A DNA stretch of 9,385 nucleotides from assembly GCA_031273405.1 (NCBI GenBank), contig JAISRW010000149.1, forward strand, positions 1 through 9,385. The letters run 5' to 3'. This stretch comes from Treponema sp. (GTDB lineage Bacteria > Spirochaetota > Spirochaetia > Treponematales > Breznakiellaceae). The notes beneath the pieces were generated by a model. That model searched no databases. It saw only the letters and a program-made list of their open reading frames with translations, and was not told where the DNA came from. Shown piece after piece: positions 6,237-9,385 of the stretch. A program made the translations under genes and the position numbers. Position 1 is the first letter of the stretch, and the number at the start of each line of letters is the position of its first letter.

Positions 6237-7145
6237 ATGCTCCTCAGTTTGACCGATGACGATGACGGGCGCAGGCTGGACCGGGTCCTCCGCAAAGCCC
6301 TGCCGGATCTTCCCCTTTCGGCCCTCCACCGCCTCCTGCGGAAGCGCCGGGTCCTCCTGGACGGCAAACCGGAAGGCGCCGCGGCCCGGGTCAGGGCCGG
6401 CCAGGTGATCGATATCCCGGTCCCCGCCGCAAGGCCCGCTCCCCCTTCCGCCGCTTCGGGAGCCGCCGGCCCTTTGCCGCCGGTTCTCTTTGAAGGGGCG
6501 GGGCTCCTTATCCTGAACAAACCCCCGGGCCTCCTGGTCCACGGGAGGGAGAGCCTCGAAGAACTCGTCCGGTTCTATCTTGAACCCAGGCTGGCTCCTT
6601 CCCTTTCGTTTAAACCGGGCCCCCTCCACAGGCTGGACAGGCCCACCAGCGGGATTCTCGTCTTTTCCACAAGCCTTGAGGGCGCCCGGCGCTTCAGCGC
6701 CATGATGAGGGAAAGGAAGCTCCGCAAAGAGTACCTCGCCATAGTTGACGGAATTATAGAGGGCGAGGAAACCTGGATCGACTGCTTGATCCGCCGCCGG
6801 GAGGCGAAGAAAACCCTGGTCCCGAAAACCCCGTCTGAAAGCTCCCGGGAGGCTGTTACCAGGGTCCGACCCCTAGCCTCGGCGGGAAGGCGCACCCTCA
6901 TTCTGGCGGAAATAGAAACCGGCCGCACCCACCAGATTCGCGCCCAGGCGGCGGCCCGTGGACACCCCCTCTCGGGGGACCGGAAATACGGCGGAAGCCC
7001 CCTTCCCGGCGGCTTCCGCCTCCACGCCCGGGCCCTGGAATTCTCCGCGGAAACAGCCCTCCCCGGTCTCCCCCGCCGCATCGAGGCCCCCCTGCCCGAA
7101 GCTTTCAGGCGGAAGATCCGGGAGCTTTTCGGCGGGGAGAGCTAG
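6237..7145 (+). CDS. RluA-family 23S rRNA pseudouridine synthase
   Basis: A 302-residue enzyme that isomerises uridine to pseudouridine, most likely in 23S rRNA. It has an N-terminal S4 RNA-binding domain (about 11-62), a short Ala/Pro linker (63-81), and a catalytic domain. Motifs: LILNKPPGLLVH (91-102), HRLDRPTSG (131-139) with the catalytic Asp at 134, GRTHQIRAQ (229-237), GDRKYGG (247-253) and RLHARALEF (261-269). Length and architecture fit the RluC/RluD subgroup; the target uridines cannot be read from the sequence, so I give no symbol. The start is firm because an in-frame TAG sits at 6225-6227 and ATG 6237 is the first start codon after it, though no clear Shine-Dalgarno is present. 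It is monocistronic and divergent from the rnf operon. Confidence 0.95.
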   Translation: MLLSLTDDDDGRRLDRVLRKALPDLPLSALHRLLRKRRVLLDGKPEGAAARVRAGQVIDIPVPAARPAPPSAASGAAGPLPPVLFEGAGLLILNKPPGLLVHGRESLEELVRFYLEPRLAPSLSFKPGPLHRLDRPTSGILVFSTSLEGARRFSAMMRERKLRKEYLAIVDGIIEGEETWIDCLIRRREAKKTLVPKTPSESSREAVTRVRPLASAGRRTLILAEIETGRTHQIRAQAAARGHPLSGDRKYGGSPLPGGFRLHARALEFSAETALPGLPRRIEAPLPEAFRRKIRELFGGES

Positions 7146-7153
7146 CAGCCTGT

Positions 7154-7214
7154 TGCGCTTCGCGCATAAAACCTCCAAAAATCGCCGATCAGGCGATGGC
7201 GAACCTTTGGTTCG
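7154..7214. repeat. Three consecutive hairpins in the convergent spacer
   Basis: The 129-base spacer between the two convergent genes is packed with perfect inverted repeats: TGCGC/GCGCA (7154-7158 and 7162-7166), ATCGCC/GGCGAT (7181-7186 and 7192-7197) and CGAACC/GGTTCG (7200-7205 and 7209-7214), with loops of 3, 5 and 3 bases. The middle one acts plausibly as a minus-strand terminator. The other two lack T-runs, so the set may be a small dispersed intergenic repeat. I could not check copy number. Confidence 0.45.
7176..7197 (-). terminator. Probable intrinsic terminator of the acyl-CoA synthetase operon
   Basis: On the minus strand ATCGCC (7197-7192), loop TGATC and GGCGAT (7186-7181) form a 6-bp hairpin running straight into TTTTT (7181-7177). 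It lies about 78 bases after the stop codon of the acyl-CoA synthetase gene. The stem is short, so efficiency may be modest. No equivalent plus-strand terminator for the pseudouridine synthase is obvious. Confidence 0.5.
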
Positions 7215-7274
7215 ATTTACCCTGCAAACTCCGAAAACATGCCCGTTTATCGCGGACCGGCGTGGTTTTCTTCC

Positions 7275-9014
7275 CTATGAGGGATGCCGCATATCAACTT
7301 TTTCTTCTGTTTGGGCGTCCTGCTTCCGTATCACGCCGCGCTGGATCTTGCCGCTGATGGTCTTGGGGAGCTCCTCCACAAATTCCACAATCCGGGGGTA
7401 TTTGTAGGGGGCCGTGACCCTTTTGACGTGGTTCTGGAGTTCCCGCTTGAGTTCCTCCGAAGGGGCAAAGCCCCGGGCCAGCACCACGGTGGCCTTGACC
7501 ACCTGGCCCCGCATGGGGTCCGGGGCGGCGGTGACCGCGCACTCCAGCACCGAGGGATGTTCCATCAGGGCGCTTTCCACCTCGAAGGGGCCGATGCGGT
7601 AGCCTGAGCATTTGATCACATCGTCGTTGCGGCCGACAAACCAGTAATAGCCTTCGCTGTCGTGCCAGGCCATGTCACCGGTATGGTAGACCCCGTCGTA
7701 CCAGGCGGCCTTGGTGTTCGCCTCGTCCTTCCAGTACCCGATGAAAAGGCCGGGATTAACCGAGGCGCCGCCGGGGGAATAGATGTGGTTCCCCGCAGTG
7801 GTAATGGAGATGTTCCCCACTATACCGTCGTCGCAGGGGCCTCCTTTTTCGTCCAGGAGATTAAGGCCGAAAAGCGGGGCGGGTTTGCCCATGGAGCCGG
7901 GTTTTGCCGGGAGCCACTTGAAGGACGCGGTCATCACCGAAGTTTCCGACTGGCCGAAGCCCTCGCGGATTTCCAGCCCTGTCTTTTCCTTTATCTGGTG
8001 GTAGACCTCCGGGCTGAGAGGCTCCCCGGCCACCGAAGTATGCTGGATATACGAAAAGTCATAACCCGAAAGATCTTCCTTTATAAGGAAGCGAAAAATA
8101 GTCGCGGGGGCGCAGAAGGTGGCGGGCCTGATTCTTTCCAGGGCCCTGAGTATGCCCCTGGGGGTAAATTTTTCCGTGTCATAGGCGCCCACGGCGGCCC
8201 CGCAGATCCACTGGCCGTAGATCTTGCCCCAGGCGAATTTTGCCCACCCCGAATCGGTCTGGGTCAGGTGGATCTTGCCGTCCTGAACGCACTGCCAGTA
8301 TTTGGCGGTGACTATGTGGCCCAGGGGCAGGCAGTGATTGTGGAGCACCATCTTGGGCATGCCGGTAGTGCCGGAAGAAAAATAGATCACCATGGGTTCG
8401 CGCAGTTGGGTTGCATCCTTCCCGGCGGGACGGGTAAAGGCTTCGGCCGCTTTTTCAATCTCCTTTCCCATGTCGATAAAAGCGCCGGGGACCTTGCTCC
8501 CTATCACCGCCCTGAGCCTGAGGCCCTTACATTCCGGGAGGGCCCCTTCTATGTTGCCCAGGAGTTCGGGATCGTCGGCGCTGATGAGCATTTTTACTTC
8601 CGCGATATTGCAGCGGTAGACTATGTCCTTTTGGGTAAGCTGATAGGTACCGGGTATGCAGACGGCGCCTATCTTCTCAAGGGCGGTCATGAAGATCCAG
8701 ACTTCAGGGCGCTGCTTGAGAATGAGCATCACCACGTCGCCTTTTTTGATCCCCAGGGACAACAGGGCGTTGGCCGCCTTGTCGCTGAGGCGCTTGATTT
8801 CGGAGAAGGTCCAGGTCTTTACCGCCTCCGAGTCGTCGGTCCAGACCAGGGCCGGCTTGCCGGGGCTGCCGGGCGAATCGAGCCGGGCCCATTCGTCCAC
8901 CACATCGTAGGCGAAGTTGAAATTGTCCGGAACCTTGCAGCTATAGTTGGCGTAAAAATCTTCGTAACTTTCAAAATCGATACGGGGACAGTACCGGGAG
9001 AGTATTTCGTCCAT
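7275..9014 (-). CDS. AMP-forming acyl-CoA synthetase (medium-chain/ACSM-like)
   Basis: A 579-residue ANL-superfamily ligase that activates a carboxylic acid with ATP to an acyl-adenylate and transfers it to CoA in the cytoplasm. Motifs are complete: P-loop YFSSGTTGMPKMV (211-223), EGFGQSET (351-358), TGD (445-447), GRNDDVIKCSGYRIGPFEVE (461-480), and PKTISGKIQR (550-559) with the adenylation-step Lys at 556. Overall similarity is to the ACSM/medium-chain group, which also includes the archaeal MacS enzyme; the acid used (medium-chain, branched-chain or aromatic) cannot be told from sequence. Length is typical. The start lies 2 bases after the stop of the upstream cupin gene, with AGGA 6 bases before the ATG, so the two are coupled and the cupin protein probably regulates the pathway. 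Confidence 0.94.
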   Translation of the reverse strand: MDEILSRYCPRIDFESYEDFYANYSCKVPDNFNFAYDVVDEWARLDSPGSPGKPALVWTDDSEAVKTWTFSEIKRLSDKAANALLSLGIKKGDVVMLILKQRPEVWIFMTALEKIGAVCIPGTYQLTQKDIVYRCNIAEVKMLISADDPELLGNIEGALPECKGLRLRAVIGSKVPGAFIDMGKEIEKAAEAFTRPAGKDATQLREPMVIYFSSGTTGMPKMVLHNHCLPLGHIVTAKYWQCVQDGKIHLTQTDSGWAKFAWGKIYGQWICGAAVGAYDTEKFTPRGILRALERIRPATFCAPATIFRFLIKEDLSGYDFSYIQHTSVAGEPLSPEVYHQIKEKTGLEIREGFGQSETSVMTASFKWLPAKPGSMGKPAPLFGLNLLDEKGGPCDDGIVGNISITTAGNHIYSPGGASVNPGLFIGYWKDEANTKAAWYDGVYHTGDMAWHDSEGYYWFVGRNDDVIKCSGYRIGPFEVESALMEHPSVLECAVTAAPDPMRGQVVKATVVLARGFAPSEELKRELQNHVKRVTAPYKYPRIVEFVEELPKTISGKIQRGVIRKQDAQTEEKVDMRHPS

Positions 9015-9016
9015 AG

Positions 9017-9385
9017 CTATTCCTGTTTCTCCTGTATAATCGTAATGAACCGGGCAGGGCCGCCTACCGCGCTCTGAGCGTGAGGGAGGGATGCGTTAAA
9101 ATACGCGGAATCCCCGGCTTCGAGGTTGTGCTCTTTCCGGCCCACCGTAAGTTTTACCGTCCCTTCCACCACATAGTTGAATTCCTGGCCGCTGTGGGTT
9201 ACCGGGGCGGCGGGGGCCTTAGAAGGGTCCAGATACACCAGGAGGGGCTCAATAGTTCTGTCTTTAAAATTATAGGCCAGGCTCCAAAACTCATAGCCGG
9301 GATAGCGCTCCACCCTGACGCCCCCGCCCTTCCTGCAGACGCTGACGGTGTCCATGCGGGGATCTTCCCCGGTGAGGAGCACGGT
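9017..9385 (-). CDS. Cupin-domain protein, probable HTH-cupin regulator (5' partial)
   Basis: The reading frame is open to the window edge, so only the C-terminal 122 or so codons are present; a GTG at 9382 is probably internal, not the start. The visible part is a cupin_2 beta-barrel: THSGQEFNYVVEGTVKLTVG (cupin motif 1) and GDSAYFNASLPHAQS (motif 2), preceded by a linker with GVRVERYPGYEFWSLAYNF. That linker plus cupin is typical of XRE-type regulators with an N-terminal helix-turn-helix and a C-terminal ligand-sensing cupin, often located next to acyl-CoA synthetase genes. The DNA-binding part, if present, lies beyond 9385. A stand-alone cupin is the alternative. Its stop is 2 bases before the acyl-CoA synthetase start. 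Confidence 0.85.
   Translation of the reverse strand, partial: TVLLTGEDPRMDTVSVCRKGGGVRVERYPGYEFWSLAYNFKDRTIEPLLVYLDPSKAPAAPVTHSGQEFNYVVEGTVKLTVGRKEHNLEAGDSAYFNASLPHAQSAVGGPARFITIIQEKQE

Noticed and set aside
7105..7167. A 20-codon minus-strand open frame preceded by GGAGG and TTTT.
   Set aside because: It runs through a hairpin and then antisense to the pseudouridine synthase, with no sign of a conserved peptide; probably part of the repeat-like spacer.
7662..9077. A 471-codon open frame on the plus strand opposite the acyl-CoA synthetase gene.
   Set aside because: It lies antisense to a gene with complete ligase motifs and shows no recognisable domain; long antisense frames are expected with GC-biased third codon positions.

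Overview
The window most likely comes from a spirochaete of the Treponema group, perhaps one of the GC-rich insect-gut lineages. The basis is an rnf-type operon with strongly divergent subunits, preceded by two small-genome-style membrane genes, plus the base composition by eye. There is no rRNA or marker gene to confirm this, so the assignment is inference. I see no tRNA, rRNA, CRISPR array, transposase or phage gene.

The left two thirds (about 119-6161, minus strand) reads as one transcription unit: a divergent PAP2 (DUF212) membrane protein, an unrecognised 468-residue membrane protein, then rnfC-rnfD-rnfG-rnfE-rnfA. The rnf genes are tightly coupled: rnfC and rnfD share one base, and each later junction is a 4-base ATGA overlap with a Shine-Dalgarno site inside the upstream gene. 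RnfC and RnfD are clear homologues; RnfA, RnfE and RnfG are recognisable mainly by order, length and a few motifs. No rnfB follows rnfA.

The most interesting point is that this Rnf-like complex seems to have lost most canonical cofactor sites. RnfC keeps two [4Fe-4S] motifs but its glycine-rich flavin/NADH loop is degenerate. RnfA lacks both cluster cysteines and RnfE lacks one of two. RnfG has no flavinylation motif. RnfD has Ser where the flavinylated Thr normally sits. It is either a repurposed relative of Rnf or a much-altered electron path.

A 75-base divergent spacer (6162-6236) separates this operon from a plus-strand RluA-family pseudouridine synthase (6237-7145). A convergent spacer with three consecutive hairpins follows, one of which is a plausible terminator for the minus strand. 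The right end holds a second minus-strand operon: the cupin part of a protein cut by the window edge (probably an HTH-cupin regulator) and an AMP-forming acyl-CoA synthetase. The first 118 bases hold a compact, strongly folded inverted-repeat element and no gene.
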